Positions 63,081 to 64,000 of a stretch of DNA of 64,000 bases are shown piece by piece (the first letter of the stretch is position 1; each line of letters begins with the position of its first letter). The notes below the pieces were generated by a model. The model had not been told where the DNA came from, did no database searches, and was given only the letters and a program-made list of their open reading frames with translations. Source of the DNA: Eutreptiella sp. 'Long Island Sound 2002' (lineage: Eukaryota; Euglenozoa; Euglenophyceae; Eutreptiales; Eutreptiaceae); assembly GCA_964036045.1 (NCBI GenBank), contig OZ038393.1, positions 46,616,429 through 46,680,428 on the forward strand, written 5' to 3'. The position numbers and the translations under genes were made by a program.

Positions 63081-64000
63081 GCGGGTGAACTTTTCCCCAT
63101 CAAGTTCCCCTTCCATGCGTGACGGAATTCCATGTTTCCATTTGTGTAAGCATTCCCCTGTGATCGCTATAGCCATGCGTTGTCTATGGTACAGCGTGGT
63201 CTTGGGAAGGTCCGGGCCGTCAGGGGGTACGAACACGATGGGGACGGAGCCATGTAGCCAAATAGTGACTACGCTCTTGCCGAAAAGGGGGTTTTGGAGG
63301 CGTTCCCCCATCCCGGACCCTAGGTCAAACACAGCAACGGTGCATTAATTGAGCGTGTGGTCTAATCCACCAATCAACAGGAGATGGGCCGCCACGTGGT
63401 GTGCCTCAACTAAATACGAGGGGATAGGTGTTTTGGGCTGAATGTTTCACCTTTGTGGTCGAACTCAAACCCGATGTGTTTGAGTTTTCTCCTCATGCAT
63501 GTGTTGCAGACAAAGTTGTCTTCGTTGAGGTTGTTGAGTATGATTTTTTCTTGTTCGTGTTCAAGCACATCCTCGTGTACAAGCAATCCTGGTATTTCTG
63601 TGGCGAATCATGCTCAATGGCCTGGGGAGACAAAATGTTGGTCCGTTGTTGTGCGGAGAGCGGTTCTTTTTGCAAGCGTTCATCCGCTTCAATAAGTGCA
63701 GAGACGAAAGCCTTGGACCCTAATTCCATGCCCGCTAGCATGAGGCGCTGATGGATCGATGCCGAGGGTTCAATTTTTTCAATCCATGATGATTGCCAAG
63801 TTTGATTAGGGTTGGCACACACTATGGTTGTCCCTGACATTGAGAAGAGATGAGACAAGGCCACCGAATCGGCACACTGGTATTCCGCTCTATAGACATG
63901 ACCCGATTTTGTTGGGTCCATTGCCTTGCGCCAATTTTTGAACGCCCCGAATAGGGCCGCCACTACTTTGGTGTGAAGCTCACAATCGTTAGGGGGCGTT
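61681..64000. repeat. 1400-bp tandem duplication (M2/M3), running off the window
   Basis: 61681-63080 is repeated from 63081 at a constant step of 1400 bases, up to the end of the window (about 920 bases of the second unit). The units differ by only a few percent. The junction joins GAAGTTGTGCA, from the middle of ORF1, to GCGGGTGAAC, from the end of the AlkB-like region. Confidence 0.85.
63081..64000 (-). pseudogene. LINE ORF1 with AlkB-like tail, copy M3 (partial, runs off the end)
   Basis: Second unit of the duplication. The AlkB-like part (63081-63605) lacks its last strand, RTSLIFR, because the duplication border falls there. It keeps NPLFGKSVVTI and WKHGIPSR, again preceded by R-L-Q. 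The ORF1 part continues to the window edge, containing CANPNQTWQSSW and GMELGSKAF. It shares with M2 the one-base deletion after FDHKG and the ORF1/AlkB frame change. Confidence 0.65.

Overview
The window is eukaryotic nuclear DNA dominated by retrotransposons. Only one stretch reads as an ordinary host gene: a compact, spliced minus-strand gene at 5512-6098 with 68-70 nt GT-AG introns. The element types (chromodomain Ty3/gypsy elements, and LINEs with an APE-type endonuclease, reverse transcriptase and RNase H) and the deep nesting would suit a plant or streptophyte alga with a repeat-rich genome, such as Chara. That assignment is inference, because no species-diagnostic marker is visible.

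Layout. 1-5511: mostly anonymous DNA, with a very T-poor block (1270-2340) and an inverted LINE 3' end (2341-3300). 5512-6098: a four-exon gene for a divergent ubiquitin-like domain fused to ribosomal protein eL40. 6099-9659: AT-rich and anonymous, with one possible exon of an unknown gene (7563-7868). 9660-12720: minus-strand LINE copy (M1) whose ORF1 ends in an AlkB-like domain. 13152-60600: a four-level nest. A degraded Ty3 element (G2: gag at 13152-14605 and 50809-52807, protease and methyltransferase-like region to 54555, inverted pol to 57902) flanks a decayed LINE (LINE B, 14606-50808). LINE B ORF1 is split by LINE A (21297-45623, 15-bp target duplication). LINE A ORF2 is split inside its reverse transcriptase by a very young, apparently intact Ty3 chromovirus (G1, 25114-42251, minus strand, 4-bp target duplication, two 2946-bp LTRs in which I found one difference). 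61206-64000: more minus-strand LINE A-family copies (M2, M3) in a 1400-bp tandem duplication that runs off the end.

Main points. (1) The ORF1 protein of the LINE A family carries an AlkB/2OG-oxygenase-like C-terminus. In the three copies that still have the core, the HxD iron motif has become R-L-Q. (2) Both Ty3 families carry, between protease and reverse transcriptase, a domain resembling Dam-type adenine methyltransferases with an altered NPPF-type motif. (3) G1 gag and pol share one reading frame and are separated by a single UAG followed by CGG, which suggests stop-codon readthrough. G1 shows no recognisable tRNA primer site. (4) The eL40 gene has a ubiquitin moiety that keeps the fold signature and terminal GG but has lost most chain-forming lysines.

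G1 has every domain needed for its own mobility: capsid, zinc knuckle, protease, RT, RNase H, integrase and chromodomain. LINE A, LINE B and G2 are dead copies with in-frame stops and frameshifts.
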